Shown: positions 36,888 through 52,500, numbered from the stretch's first letter. The stretch is DNA of 64,000 bases from Sepiola atlantica (GCA_963556195.1 CAUVYP010000586.1:2170001-2234000); one strand, 5' to 3'. Numbers and translations are program-made. Notes: generated by a model from the letters alone, not told the origin.

Positions 36888-39800
36888 TTAGCGCGTTTTA
36901 AAGTTGATATCGCTTTTGTTTATAACTTCCACATTTATTCGAATTGTGCAACGAAACTTTGCACAGATTAGCGGAGTCACATTTTCTACTGAAGTACCAA
37001 GTTTCAGAAGTGCAGCTCTTGTACTGCCGGAGATATGTCGATACAAACTGAATACGCAAAACATCAACAAAATTTAGCGCGATTTAAAGTTAGTATCGCT
37101 TTTGTTTATAACTTCCACATTTATTCGAATTGTGTAACGAAACTTTGCACAGATTAGCGGAGTCACATTTTCTACTGAAGTACCAAGTTTCAGAAGTGCA
37201 GCTCTTGTACTGCCGGAGATATGTCGATACAAACTTGATACGCAAACTATCAACAAAATTTAGTGCGATTTAAAGTTGATATCGCTTTTGTTTATAACTT
37301 CACCATTCTTTTGAATTGTGCAACGAAACTTTGCAGAGATAAGCGGAGTCACATGCTCTACTGAAGTACCAAGTTTCAGAAGTGCAGCTCTTTTACTGCC
37401 GGAGATATGTCGATACAAACTGAATACGCAAAACATCAACAAAATTTAGCGTGTTTTAAAGTGGATATCGCTTTTGTTTATAACTTCCACATTTATTCGA
37501 ATTGTGCAACGAAACTTTGCAGACCGTCGCGGAGACACACGTTCTACTGAAGTACCAAGTTTCAGAAGTGCAGCTCTTGTAATGCCGGAGATATGTCGAT
37601 ACAAACTGAATACGCAAAACATCAACAAAATTTAGCGCGTTTTAAAGTTGATATCGCTTTTGTTTATAACTTCCACATTTATTCGAATTGTGCAACGAAA
37701 CTTTGCAGACAGTCGCGGATAGGCCTTTTCTACTGAAGTACCAAGTTTCAGAAGTGCAGCTCTTGTACTGCCGGAGATATGTCGATACAAACTGAATACG
37801 CAAAACATCAACAAAATTTAGCGCGTTTTAAAGTTGATATCGCTTTTGTTTATAACTTCCACATTTATTCGAATTGTGCAACGAAACTTTGCACAGATTA
37901 GCGGAGTCACATTTTCTACTGAAGTACCAAGTTTCAGAAGTGCAGCTCTTGTACTGCCGGAGATATGTCGATACAAACTGAATACGCAAAACATCAACAA
38001 AATTTAGCGCGTTTTAAAGTGGATATCGCTTTTGTTTATAACTTCCACATTTATTCGAATTGTGCAACGAAACTTTGCAGACCGTCGCGGAGACACACGT
38101 TCTACTGAAGTACCAAGTTTCAGAAGTGCAGCTCTTGTAATGCCGGAGATATGTCGATACAAACTGAATACGCAAAACATCAACTAAATTTAGCGCGTTT
38201 TAAAGTTGATATCGCTTTTGTTTATAACTTCCACATTTATTCGAATTGTGCAACGAAACTTTGCACAGATTAGCGGAGTCACATTTTCTACTGAAGTACC
38301 AAGTTTCAGAAGTGCAGCTCTTGTACTGCCGGAGATATGTCGATACAAACTGAATACGCAAAACATCAACAAAATTTAGCGCGTTTTAAAGTTGATATCG
38401 CTTTTGTTTATAACTTCCACATTTATTCGAATTGTGCAACGAAACTTTGCACAGATTAGCGGAGTCACATTTTCTACTGAAGTACCAAGTTTCAGAAGTG
38501 CAGCTCTTGTACTGCCGGAGATATGTCGATACAAACTTGATACGCAAACTATCAACAAAATTTAGTGCGATTTAAAGTTGATATCGCTTTTGTTTATAAC
38601 TTCACCATTCTTTTGAATTGTGCAACGAAACTTTGCAGAGATAAGCGGAGTCACATGCTCTACTGAAGTACCAAGTTTCAGAAGTGCAGCTCTTTTACTG
38701 CCGGAGATATGTCGATACAAACTGAATACGCAAAACATCAACAAAATTTAGCGTGTTTTAAAGTGGATATCGCTTTTGTTTATAACTTCCACATTTATTC
38801 GAATTGTGCAACGAAACTTTGCAGACCGTCGCGGAGACACACGTTCTACTGAAGTACCAAGTTTCAGAAGTGCAGCTCTTGTAATGCCGGAGATATGTCG
38901 ATACAAACTGAATACGCAAAACATCAACAAAATTTAGCGCGTTTTAAAGTTGATATCGCTTTTGTTTATAACTTCCACATTTATTCGAATTGTGCAACGA
39001 AACTTTGCAGACAGTCGCGGATAGGCCTTTTCTACTGAAGTACCAAGTTTCAGAAGTGCAGCTCTTGTACTGCCGGAGATATGTCGATACAAACTGAATA
39101 CGCAAAACATCAACAAAATTTAGCGCGTTTTAAAGTTGATATCGCTTTTGTTTATAACTTCCACATTTATTCGAATTGTGCAACGAAACTTTGCACAGAT
39201 TAGCGGAGTCACATTTTCTACTGAAGTACCAAGTTTCAGAAGTGCAGCTCTTGTACTGCCGGAGATATGTCGATACAAACTGAATACGCAAACTATCAAC
39301 AAAATTTAGTGCGATTTAAAGTTGATATCGCTTTTGTTTATAACTTCACCATTCTTTTGAATTGTGCAACGAAACTTTGCAGAGATAAGCGGAGTCACAT
39401 GCTCTACTGAAGTACCAAGTCTCAGAAGTGCAGCTCTTTTACTGCCGGAGATATGTCGATACAAACTGAATACGCAAAACATCAACAAAATTTAGCGCGT
39501 TTTAAAGTGGATATCGCTTTTGTTTATAACTTCCACATTTATTCGAATTGTGCAACGAAACTTTGCACAGATTAGCGGAGTCACATTTTCTACTGAAGTA
39601 CCAAGTTTCAGAAGTGCAGCTCTTGTACTGCCGGAGATATGTCGATACAAACTGAATACGCAAAACATCAACAAAATTTAGCGCGATTTAAAGTTAGTAT
39701 CGCTTTTGTTTATAACTTCCACATTTATTCGAATTGTGCAACGAAACTTTGCACAGATTAGCGGAGTCACATTTTCTACTGAAGTACCAAGTTTCAGAAG

Positions 39801-42092
39801 TGCAGCTCTTGTACTGCCGGAGATATGTCGATACAAACTTGATACGCAAACTATCAACAAAATTTAGTGCGATTTAAAGTTGATATCGCTTTTGTTTATA
39901 ACTTCACCATTCTTTTGAATTGTGCAACGAAACTTTGCAGAGATAAGCGGAGTCACATGCTCTACTGAAGTACCAAGTTTCAGAAGTGCAGCTCTTTTAC
40001 TGCCGGAGATATGTCGATACAAACTGAATACGCAAAACATCAACAAAATTTAGCGTGTTTTAAAGTGGATATCGCTTTTGTTTATAACTTCCACATTTAT
40101 TCGAATTGTGCAACGAAACTTTGCAGACCGTCGCGGAGACACACGTTCTACTGAAGTACCAAGTTTCAGAAGTGCAGCTCTTGTAATGCCGGAGATATGT
40201 CGATACAAACTGAATACGCAAAACATCAACAAAATTTAGCGCGTTTTAAAGTTGATATCGCTTTTGTTTATAACTTCCACATTTATTCGAATTGTGCAAC
40301 GAAACTTTGCAGACAGTCGCGGATAGGCCTTTTCTACTGAAGTACCAAGTTTCAGAAGTGCAGCTCTTGTACTGCCGGAGATATGTCGATACAAACTGAA
40401 TACGCAAAACATCAACAAAATTTAGCGCGTTTTAAAGTTGATATCGCTTTTGTTTATAACTTCCACATTTATTCGAATTGTGCAACGAAACTTTGCACAG
40501 ATTAGCGGAGTCACATTTCCTACTGAAGTACCAAGTTTCAGAAGTGCAGCTCTTGTACTGCCGGAGATATGTCGATACAAACTGAATACGCAAAACATCA
40601 ACAAAATTTAGCGCGTTTTAAAGTGGATATCGCTTTTGTTTATAACTTCCACATTTATTCGAATTGTGCAACGAAACTTTGCAGACCGTCGCGGAGACAC
40701 ACGTTCTACTGAAGTACCAAGTTTCAGAAGTGCAGCTCTTGTAATGCCGGAGATATGTCGATACAAACTGAATACGCAAAACATCAACTAAATTTAGCGC
40801 GTTTTAAAGTTGATATCGCTTTTGTTTATAACTTCCACATTTATTCGAATTGTGCAACGAAACTTTGCACAGATTAGCGGAGTCACATTTTCTACTGAAG
40901 TACCAAGTTTCAGAAGTGCAGCTCTTGTACTGCCGGAGATATGTCGATACAAACTGAATACGCAAAACATCAACAAAATTTAGCGCGTTTTAAAGTTGAT
41001 ATCGCTTTTGTTTATAACTTCCACATTTATTCGAATTGTGCAACGAAACTTTGCACAGATTAGCGGAGTCACATTTTCTACTGAAGTACCAAGTTTCAGA
41101 AGTGCAGCTCTTGTACTGCCGGAGATATGTCGATACAAACTTGATACGCAAACTATCAACAAAATTTAGTGCGATTTAAAGTTGATATCGCTTTTGTTTA
41201 TAACTTCACCATTCTTTTGAATTGTGCAACGAAACTTTGCAGAGATAAGCGGAGTCACATGCTCTACTGAAGTACCAAGTTTCAGAAGTGCAGCTCTTTT
41301 ACTGCCGGAGATATGTCGATACAAACTGAATACGCAAAACATCAACAAAATTTAGCGTGTTTTAAAGTGGATATCGCTTTTGTTTATAACTTCCACATTT
41401 ATTCGAATTGTGCAACGAAACTTTGCAGACCGTCGCGGAGACACACGTTCTACTGAAGTACCAAGTTTCAGAAGTGCAGCTCTTGTAATGCCGGAGATAT
41501 GTCGATACAAACTGAATACGCAAAACATCAACAAAATTTAGCGCGTTTTAAAGTTGATATCGCTTTTGTTTATAACTTCCACATTTATTCGAATTGTGCA
41601 ACGAAACTTTGCAGACAGTCGCGGATAGGCCTTTTCTACTGAAGTACCAAGTTTCAGAAGTGCAGCTCTTGTACTGCCGGAGATATGTCGATACAAACTG
41701 AATACGCAAAACATCAACAAAATTTAGCGCGTTTTAAAGTTGATATCGCTTTTGTTTATAACTTCCACATTTATTCGAATTGTGCAACGAAACTTTGCAC
41801 AGATTAGCGGAGTCACATTTTCTACTGAAGTACCAAGTTTCAGAAGTGCAGCTCTTGTACTGCCGGAGATATGTCGATACAAACTGAATACGCAAACTAT
41901 CAACAAAATTTAGTGCGATTTAAAGTTGATATCGCTTTTGTTTATAACTTCACCATTCTTTTGAATTGTGCAACGAAACTTTGCAGAGATAAGCGGAGTC
42001 ACATGCTCTACTGAAGTACCAAGTCTCAGAAGTGCAGCTCTTTTACTGCCGGAGATATGTCGATACAAACTGAATACGCAAAACATCAACAA
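36888..42092 (+). repeat. Tandem duplication of a 14-monomer (2604-bp) block
   Basis: Copies 36888-39488 and 39492-42092 share A units starting GCGCGATTTAAAGTTAGTATC (37074 and 39678) and C units starting TTTAGCGTGTTTTAAAG (near 37448, 38752, 40052 and 41356). They end in the AAGTCTCAG form of B2. Copy differences include GTGTAACG at 37133 only and TTTCCTACTG near 40517 only. Confidence 0.9.
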
Positions 42093-43583
42093 AATTTAGC
42101 GCGTTTTAAAGTGGATATCGCTTTTGTTTATAACTTCCACATTTATTCGAATTGTGCAACGAAACTTTGCAGACCGTCGCGGAGACACACGTTCTACTGA
42201 AGTACCAAGTTTCAGAAGTGCAGCTCTTGTAATGCCGGAGATATGTCGATACAAACTGAATACGCAAAACATCAACTAAATTTAGCGCGTTTTAAAGTTG
42301 ATATCGCTTTTGTTTATAACTTCCACATTTATTCGAATTGTGCAACGAAACTTTGCACAGATTAGCGGAGTCACATTTTCTACTGAAGTACCAAGTTTCA
42401 GAAGTGCAGCTCTTGTACTGCCGGAGATATGTCGATACAAACTGAATACGCAAACTATCAACAAAATTTAGTGCGATTTAAAGTTAGTATCGCTTTTGTT
42501 TATAACTTCACCATTCTTTAGAATTGTGCAACGAAACTTTGCAGAGATAAGCGGAGTCACATGCTCTACTGAAGTACCAAGTTTCAGAAGTGCAGCTCTT
42601 TTACTGCCGGAGATATGTCGATACAAACTGAATACGCAAAACATCAACAAAATTTAGCGCGTTTTAAAGTGGATATCGCTTTTGTTTATAACTTCCACAT
42701 TTATTCGAATTGTGCAACGAAACTTTGCACAGATTAGCGGAGTCACATTTTCTACTGAAGTACCAAGTTTCAGAAGTGCAGCTCTTGTACTGCCGGAAAT
42801 ATGTCGATACAAACTGAATACGCAAAACATCAACAAAATTTAGCGCGTTTTAAAGTTGATATCGCTTTTGTTTATAACTTCCACATTTATTCGAATTGTG
42901 CAACGAAACTTTGCAGACAGTCGCGGATAGGCCTTTTCTACTGAAGTACCAAGTTTCAGAAGTGCAGCTCTTGTACTGCCGGAGATATGTCGATACAAAC
43001 TGAATACGCAAAACATCAACAAAATTTAGCGCGTTTAAAAGTTGATATCGCTTTTGTTTATAACTTCCACATTTATTCGAATTGTGCAACGAAACTTTGC
43101 ACAGATTAGCGGAGTCACATTTTCTACTGAAGTACCAAGTTTCAGAAGTGCAGCTCTTGTACTGCCGGAGATATGTCGATACAAACTGAATACGCAAACT
43201 ATCAACAAAATTTAGTGCGATTTAAAGTTAGTATCGCTTTTGTTTATAACTTCACCATTCTTTAGAATTGTGCAACGAAACTTTGCAGAGATAAGCGGAG
43301 TCACATGCTCTACTGGAGTACCAGGTTTCAGAAGTGCAGCTCTTTTACTGCCGGAGATATGTCGATACAAACTGAATACGCAAAACATCAACAAAATTTA
43401 GCGCGTTTTAAAGTGGATATCGCTTTTGTTTATAACTTCCACATTTATTCGAATTGTGCAACGAAACTTTGCAGACCGTCGCGGAGACACACGTTCTACT
43501 GAAGTACCAAGTTTCAGAAGTGCAGCTCTTGTAATGCCGGAGATATGTCGATACAAACTGAATACGCAAAACATCAACTAAAT
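40608..43583 (+). repeat. Long-range duplicate segment, right copy
   Basis: Partner of 14567-17542, carrying the same combination of GCGTGTTTTAAAG, GCGCGTTTAAAAG and CTACTGGAGTACC-AGGTTTCAG markers. The match appears to stop near 43584, where the left copy continues with a GCGGTTTCAC A unit and this copy with GCGGAGTCAC. The first part overlaps the 36888-42092 tandem duplication, so this stretch has taken part in more than one event. Confidence 0.88.
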
Positions 43584-45071
43584 TTAGCGCGTTTTAAAGT
43601 TGATATCGCTTTTGTTTATAACTTCCACATTTATTCGAATTGTGCAACGAAACTTTGCACAGATTAGCGGAGTCACATTTTCTACTGAAGTACCAAGTTT
43701 CAGAAGTGCAGCTCTTGTACTGCCGGAGATATGTCGATACAAACTGAATACGCAAAACATCAAAAAAATTTAGCGCGTTTTAAAGTTGATATCGCTTTTG
43801 TTTATAACTTCCACATTTATTCGAATTGTGCAACGAAACTTTGCACAGATTAGCGGAGTCACATTTTCTACTGAAGTACCAAGTTTCAGAAGTGCAGCTC
43901 TTGTACTGCCGGAGATATGTCGATACAAACTGAATACGCAAACTATCAACAAAATTTAGTGCGATTTAAAGTTAGTATCGCTTTTGTTTATAACTTCACC
44001 ATTCTTTAGAATTGTGCAACGAAACTTTGCAGAGATAAGCGGAGTCACATGCTCTACTGAAGTACCAAGTTTCAGAAGTGCAGCTCTTTTACTGCCGGAG
44101 ATATGTCGATACAAACTGAATACGCAAAACATCAACAAAATTTAGCGCGTTTTAAAGTGGATATCGCTTTTGTTTATAACTTCCACATTTATTCGAATTG
44201 TGCAACGAAACTTTGCACAGATTAGCGGAGTCACATTTTCTACTGAAGTACCAAGTTTCAGAAGTGCAGCTCTTGTACTGCCGGAAATATGTCGATACAA
44301 ACTGAATACGCAAAACATCAACAAAATTTAGCGCGTTTTAAAGTTGATATCGCTTTTGTTTATAACTTCCACATTTATTCGAATTGTGCAACGAAACTTT
44401 GCAGACAGTCGCGGATAGGCCTTTTCTACTGAAGTACCAAGTTTCAGAAGTGCAGCTCTTGTACTGCCGGAGATATGTCGATACAAACTGAATACGCAAA
44501 ACATCAACAAAATTTAGCGCGTTTTAAAGTTGATATCGCTTTTGTTTATAACTTCCACATTTATTCGAATTGTGCAACGAAACTTTGCACAGATTAGCGG
44601 AGTCACATTTTCTACTGAAGTACCAAGTTTCAGAAGTGCAGCTCTTGTACTGCCGGAGATATGTCGATACAAACTGAATACGCAAACTATCAACAAAATT
44701 TAGTGCGATTTAAAGTTAGTATCGCTTTTGTTTATAACTTCACCATTCTTTAGAATTGTGCAACGAAACTTTGCAGAGATAAGCGGAGTCACATGCTCTA
44801 CTGAAGTACCAAGTTTCAGAAGTGCAGCTCTTTTACTGCCGGAGATATGTCGATACAAACTGAATACGCAAAACATCAACAAAATTTAGCGCGTTTTAAA
44901 GTGGATATCGCTTTTGTTTATAACTTCCACATTTATTCGAATTGTGCAACGAAACTTTGCAGACCGTCGCAGAGACACACGTTCTACTGAAGTACCAAGT
45001 TTCAGAAGTGCAGCTCTTGTAATGCCGGAGATATGTCGATACAAACTGAATACGCAAAACATCAACTAAAT

Positions 45072-48000
45072 TTAGCGCGTTTTAAAGTTGATATCGCTTT
45101 TGTTTATAACTTCCACATTTATTCGTATTGTGCAACGAAACTTTGCACAGATTAGCGGAGTCACATTTTCTACTGAAGTACCAAGTTTCAGAAGTGCAGC
45201 TCTTGTACTGCCGGAGATATGTCGATACAAACTGAATACGCAAAACATCAACAAAATTTAGCGCGTTTTAAAGTTGATATCGCTTTTGTTTATAACTTCC
45301 ACATTTATTCGAATTGTGCAACGAAACTTTGCACAGATTAGCGGAGTCACATTTTCTACTGAAGTACCAAGTTTCAGAAGTGCAGCTCTTTTACTGCCGG
45401 AGATATGTCGATACAAACTTGATATGCAAACTATCAACAAAATTTAGTGCGATTTAAAGTTGATATCGCTTTTGTTTATAACTTCACCATTCTTTTGAAT
45501 TGTGCAACGAAACTTTGCAGAGATAAGCGGAGTCACATGCTCTACTGAAGTACCAAGTTTCAGAAGTGCAGCTCTTTTACTGCCGGAGATATGTCGATAC
45601 AAACTGAATACGCAAAACATCAACAAAATTTAGCGCGTTTTAAAGTGGATATCGCTTTTGTTTATAACTTCCACATTTATTCGAATTGTGCAACGAAACT
45701 TTGCAGACCGTCGCGGAGACACACGTTCTACTGAAGTACCAAGTTTCAGAAGTGCAGCTCTTGTAATGCCGGAGATATGTCGATACAAACTGAATACGCA
45801 AAACATCAACAAAATTTAGCGCGTTTTAAAGTTGATATCGCTTTTGTTTATAACTTCCACATTTATTCGAATTGTGCAACGAAACTTTGCAGACAGTCGC
45901 GGATAGGCCTTTTCTACTGAAGTACCAAGTTGCAGAAGTGCAGCTCTTGTACTGCCGGAGATATGTCGATACAAACTGAATACGCAAAACATCAACAAAA
46001 TTTAGCGCGTTTTAAAGTTGATATCGCTTTTGTTTATAACTTCCACATTTATTCGAATTGTGCAACGAAACTTTGCACAGATTAGCGGAGTCACATTTTC
46101 TACTGAAGTACCAAGTTTCAGAAGTGCAGCTCTTGTACTGCCGGAGATATGTTGATACAAACTGAATACGCAAAACATCAACAAAATTTAGCGCGTTTTA
46201 AAGTTGATATCGCTTTTGTTTATAACTTCCACATTTATTCGAATTGTGCAACGAAACTTTGCACAGATTAGCGGAGTCACATTTTCTACTGAAGTACCAA
46301 GTTTCAGAAGTGCAGCTCTTGTACTGCCGGAGATATGTCGATACAAACTGAATACGCAAACTATCAACAAAATGTAGTGCGATTTAAAGTTAGTATCGCT
46401 TTTGTTTATAACTTCACCATTCTTTAGAATTGTGCAACGAAACTTTGCAGAGATAAGCGGAGTCACATGCTCTACTGGAGTACCAAGTTTCAGAAGTGCA
46501 GCTCTTTTACTGCCGGAGATATGTCGATACAAACTGAATACGCAAAACATCAACAAAATTTAGCGCGTTTTAAAGTGGATATCGCTTTTGTTTATAACTT
46601 CCACATTTTTTCGAATTGTGCAACGAAACTTTGCAGACCGTCGCAGAGACACACGTTCTACTGAAGTACCAAGTTTAAGAAGTGCAGCTCTTGTAATGCC
46701 GGAGATATGTCGATACAAACTGAATACGCAAAACATCAACTAAATTTAGCGCGTTTTAAAGTTGATATCGCTTTTGTTTATAACTTCCACATTTATTCGT
46801 ATTGTGCAACGAAACTTTGCACAGATTAGCGGAGTCACATTTTCTACTGAAGTACCCAGTTTCAGAAGTGCAGCTCTTGTACTGCCGGAGATATGTCGAT
46901 ACAAACTGAATACGCAAAACATCAACAAAATTTAGCGCGTTTTAAAGTTGATATCGCTTTTGTTTATAACTTCCACATTTATTCGAATTGTGCAACGAAA
47001 CTTTGCACAGATTAGCGGAGTCACATTTTCTACTGAAGTACCAAGTTTCAGAAGTGCAGCTCTTGTACTGCCGGAGATATGTCGATACAAACTTGATACG
47101 CAAACTATCAACAAAATTTAGTGCGATTTAAAGTTGATATCGCTTTTGTTTATAACTTCACCATTCTTTTGAATTGTGCAACGAAACTTTGCAGAGATAA
47201 GCGGAGTCACATGCTCTACTGAAGTACCAAGTTTCAGAAGTGCAGCTCTTTTACTGCCGGAGATATGTCGATACAAACTGAATACGCAAAACATCAACAA
47301 AATTTAGCGCGTTTTAAAGTGGATATCGCTTTTGTTTATAACTTCCACATTTATTCGAATTGTGCAACGAAACTTTGCAGACCGTCGCGGAGACACACGT
47401 TCTACTGAAGTACCAAGTTTCAGAAGTGCAGCTCTTGTAATGCCGGAGATATGTCGATACAAACTGAATACGCAAAACATCAACAAAATTTAGCGCGTTT
47501 TAAAGTTGATATCGCTTTTGTTTATAACTTCCACATTTATTCGAATTGTGCAACGAAACTTTGCAGACAGTCGCGGATAGGCCTTTTCTACTGAAGTACC
47601 AAGTTTCAGAAGTGCAGCTCTTGTACTGCCGGAGATATGTCGATACAAACTGAATACGCAAAACATCAACAAAATTTAGCGCGTTTTAAAGTTGATATCG
47701 CTTTTGTTTATAACTTCCACATTTATTCGAATTGTGCAACGAAACTTTGCACAGATTAGCGGAGTCACATTTTCTACTGAAGTACCAAGTTTCAGAAGTG
47801 CAGCTCTTGTACTGCCGGAGATATGTTGATACAAACTGAATACGCAAAACATCAACAAAATTTAGCGCGTTTTAAAGTTGATATCGCTTTTGTTTATAAC
47901 TTCCACATTTATTCGAATTGTGCAACGAAACTTTGCACAGATTAGCGGAGTCACATTTTCTACTGAAGTACCAAGTTTCAGAAGTGCAGCTCTTGTACTG

Positions 48001-48233
48001 CCGGAGATATGTCGATACAAACTGAATACGCAAACTATCAACAAAATTTAGTGCGATTTAAAGTTAGTATCGCTTTTGTTTATAACTTCACCATTCTTTA
48101 GAATTGTGCAACGAAACTTTGCAGAGATAAGCGGAGTCACATGCTCTACTGGAGTACCAAGTTTCAGAAGTGCAGCTCTTTTACTGCCGGAGATATGTCG
48201 ATACAAACTGAATACGCAAAACATCAACAAAAT
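45072..48233 (+). repeat. Tandem duplication of a 9-monomer (1674-bp) block
   Basis: Copies 45072-46745 and 46746-48233 share ATTCGTATTGTGC (near 45122 and 46796), ATATGTTGATAC (near 46148 and 47822) and CTACTGGAGTACC (near 46472 and 48146) at a 1674-bp offset. The second copy ends in a C/A hybrid rather than C. Several private changes sit in the first copy (for example GATATGCAAAC near 45421, AAGTTGCAG near 45929, AAAATGTAG near 46370). Confidence 0.88.
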
Positions 48234-49535
48234 TTAGCGCGTTTTAAAGTGGATATCGCTTTTGTTTATAACTTCCACATTTATTCGAATTGTGCAACGA
48301 AACTTTGCACAGATTAGCGGAGTCACATTTTCTACTGAAGTACCAAGTTTCAGAAGTGCAGCTCTTGTACTGCCGGAAATATGTCGATACAAACTGAATA
48401 CGCAAAACATCAACAAAATTTAGCGCGTTTTAAAGTTGATATCGCTTTTGTTTATAACTTCCACATTTATTCGAATTGTGCAACGAAACTTTGCAGACAG
48501 TCGCGGATAGGCCTTTTCTACTGAAGTACCAAGTTTCAGAAGTGCAGCTCTTGTACTGCCGGAGATATGTCGATACAAACTGAATACGCAAAACATCAAC
48601 AAAATTTAGCGCGTTTTAAAGTTGATATCGCTTTTGTTTATAACTTCCACATTTATTCGAATTGTGCAACGAAACTTTGCACAGATTAGCGGAGTCACAT
48701 TTTCTACTGAAGTACCAAGTTTCAGAAGTGCAGCTCTTGTACTGCCGGAGATATGTCGATACAAACTGAATACGCAAACTATCAACAAAATTTAGTGCGA
48801 TTTAAAGTTAGTATCGCTTTTGTTTATAACTTCACCATTCTTTAGAATTGTGCAACGAAACTTTGCAGAGATAAGCGGAGTCACATGCTCTACTGAAGTA
48901 CCAAGTTTCAGAAGTGCAGCTCTTTTACTGCCGGAGATATGTCGATACAAACTGAATACGCAAAACATCAACAAAATTTAGCGCGTTTTAAAGTGGATAT
49001 CGCTTTTGTTTATAACTTCCACATTTATTCGAATTGTGCAACGAAACTTTGCAGACCGTCGCAGAGACACACGTTCTACTGAAGTACCAAGTTTCAGAAG
49101 TGCAGCTCTTGTAATGCCGGAGATATGTCGATACAAACTGAATACGCAAAACATCAACTAAATTTAGCGCGTTTTAAAGTTGATATCGCTTTTGTTTATA
49201 ACTTCCACATTTATTCGTATTGTGCAACGAAACTTTGCACAGATTAGCGGAGTCACATTTTCTACTGAAGTACCAAGTTTCAGAAGTGCAGCTCTTGTAC
49301 TGCCGGAGATATGTCGATACAAACTGAATACGCAAAACATCAACAAAATTTAGCGCGTTTTAAAGTTGATATCGCTTTTGTTTATAACTTCCACATTTAT
49401 TCGAATTGTGCAACGAAACTTTGCACAGATTAGCGGAGTCACATTTTCTACTGAAGTACCAAGTTTCAGAAGTGCAGCTCTTGTACTGCCGGAGATATGT
49501 CGATACAAACTGAATACGCAAACTATCAACAAAAT

Positions 49536-52500
49536 TTAGTGCGATTTAAAGTTGATATCGCTTTTGTTTATAACTTCACCATTTTTTTGAATTGTGCAAC
49601 GAAACTTTGCAGAGATAAGCGGAGTCACATGCTCTACTGAAGTACCAAGTCTCAGAAGTGCAGCTCTTTTACTGCCGGAGATATGTCGATACAAACTGAA
49701 TACGCAAAACATCAACAAAATTTAGCGCGTTTTAAAGTGGATATCGCTTTTGTTTATAACTTCCACATTTATTCGAATTGTGCAACGAAACTTTGCAGAC
49801 AGTCGCGGATAGGCCTTTTCTACTGAAGTACCAAGTTTCAGAAGTGCAGCTCTTGTACTGCCGGAGATATGTCGATACAAACTGAATACGCAAAACATCA
49901 ACAAAATTTAGCGCGTTTTAAAGTTGATATCGCTTTTGTTTATAACTTCCACATTTATTCGAATTGTGCAACGAAACTTTGCACAGATTAGCGGAGTCAC
50001 ATTTTCTACTGAAGTACCAAGTTTCAGAAGTGCAGCTCTTGTACTGCCGGAGATATGTCGATACAAACTGAATACGCAAACTATCAACAAAATTTAGTGC
50101 GATTTAAAGTTAGTATCGCTTTTGTTTATAACTTCACCATTCTTTAGAATTGTGCAACGAAACTTTGCAGAGATAAGCGGAGTCACATGCTCTACTGAAG
50201 TACCAAGTTTCAGAAGTGCAGCTCTTTTACTGCCGGAGATATGTCGATACAAACTGAATACGCAAAACATCAACAAAATTTAGCGCGTTTTAAAGTGGAT
50301 ATCGCTTTTGTTTATAACTTCCACATTTATTCGAATTGTGCAACGAAACTTTGCAGACCGTCGCAGAGACACACGTTCTACTGAAGTACCAAGTTTCAGA
50401 AGTGCAGCTCTTGTAATGCCGGAGATATGTCGATACAAACTGAATACGCAAAACATCAACTAAATTTAGCGCGTTTTAAAGTTGATATCGCTTTTGTTTA
50501 TAACTTCCACATTTATTCGTATTGTGCAACGAAACTTTGCACAGATTAGCGGAGTCACATTTTCTACTGAAGTACCAAGTTTCAGAAGTGCAGCTCTTGT
50601 ACTGCCGGAGATATGTCGATACAAACTGAATACGCAAAACATCAACAAAATTTAGCGCGTTTTAAAGTTGATATCGCTTTTGTTTATAACTTCCACATTT
50701 ATTCGAATTGTGCAACGAAACTTTGCACAGATTAGCGGAGTCACATTTTCTACTGAAGTACCAAGTTTCAGAAGTGCAGCTCTTGTACTGCCGGAGATAT
50801 GTCGATACAAACTGAATACGCAAACTATCAACAAAATTTAGTGCGATTTAAAGTTGATATCGCTTTTGTTTATAACTTCACCATTTTTTTGAATTGTGCA
50901 ACGAAACTTTGCAGAGATAAGCGGAGTCACATGCTCTACTGAAGTACCAAGTTTCAGAAGTGCAGCTCTTTTACTGCCGGAGATATGTCGATACAAACTG
51001 AATACGCAAAACATCAACAAAATTTAGCGCGTTTTAAAGTGGATATCGCTTTTGTTTATAACTTCCACATTTATTCGAATTGTGCAACGAAACTTTGCAG
51101 ACCGTCGCGGAGACACACGTTCTACTGAAGTACCAAGTTTCAGAAGTGCAGCTCTTGTAATGCCGGAGATATGTCGATACAAACTGAATACGCAAAACAT
51201 CAACTAAATTTAGCGCGTTTTAAAGTTGATATCGCTTTTGTTTATAACTTCCACATTTATTCGAATTGTGCAACGAAACTTTGCACAGATTAGCGGAGTC
51301 ACATTTTCTACTGAAGTACCAAGTTTCAGAAGTGCAGCTCTTGTACTGCCGGAGATATGTCGATACAAACTGAATACGCAAACTATCAACAAAATTTAGT
51401 GCGATTTAAAGTTAGTATCGCTTTTGTTTATAACTTCACCATTCTTTAGAATTGTGCAACGAAACTTTGCAGAGATAAGCGGAGTCACATGCTCTACTGA
51501 AGTACCAAGTTTCAGAAGTGCAGCTCTTTTACTGCCGGAGATATGTCGATACAAACTGAATACGCAAAACATCAACAAAATTTAGCGCGTTTTAAAGTGG
51601 ATATCGCTTTTGTTTATAACTTCCACATTTATTCGAATTGTGCAACGAAACTTTGCACAGATTAGCGGAGTCACATTTTCTACTGAAGTACCAAGTTTCA
51701 GAAGTGCAGCTCTTGTACTGCCGGAAATATGTCGATACAAACTGAATACGCAAAACATCAACAAAATTTAGCGCGTTTTAAAGTTGATATCGCTTTTGTT
51801 TATAACTTCCACATTTATTCGAATTGTGCAACGAAACTTTGCAGACAGTCGCGGATAGGCCTTTTCTACTGAAGTACCAAGTTTCAGAAGTGCAGCTCTT
51901 GTACTGCCGGAGATATGTCGATACAAACTGAATACGCAAAACATCAACAAAATTTAGCGCGTTTTAAAGTTGATATCGCTTTTGTTTATAACTTCCACAT
52001 TTATTCGAATTGTGCAACGAAACTTTGCACAGATTAGCGGAGTCACATTTTCTACTGAAGTACCAAGTTTCAGAAGTGCAGCTCTTGTACTGCCGGAGAT
52101 ATGTCGATACAAACTGAATACGCAAACTATCAACAAAATTTAGTGCGATTTAAAGTTGATATCGCTTTTGTTTATAACTTCACCATTTTTTTGAATTGTG
52201 CAACGAAACTTTGCAGAGATAAGCGGAGTCACATGCTCTACTGAAGTACCAAGTCTCAGAAGTGCAGCTCTTTTACTGCCGGAGATATGTCGATACAAAC
52301 TGAATACGCAAAACATCAACAAAATTTAGCGCGTTTTAAAGTGGATATCGCTTTTGTTTATAACTTCCACATTTATTCGAATTGTGCAACGAAACTTTGC
52401 AGACAGTCGCGGATAGGCCTTTTCTACTGAAGTACCAAGTTTCAGAAGTGCAGCTCTTGTACTGCCGGAGATATGTCGATACAAACTGAATACGCAAAAC

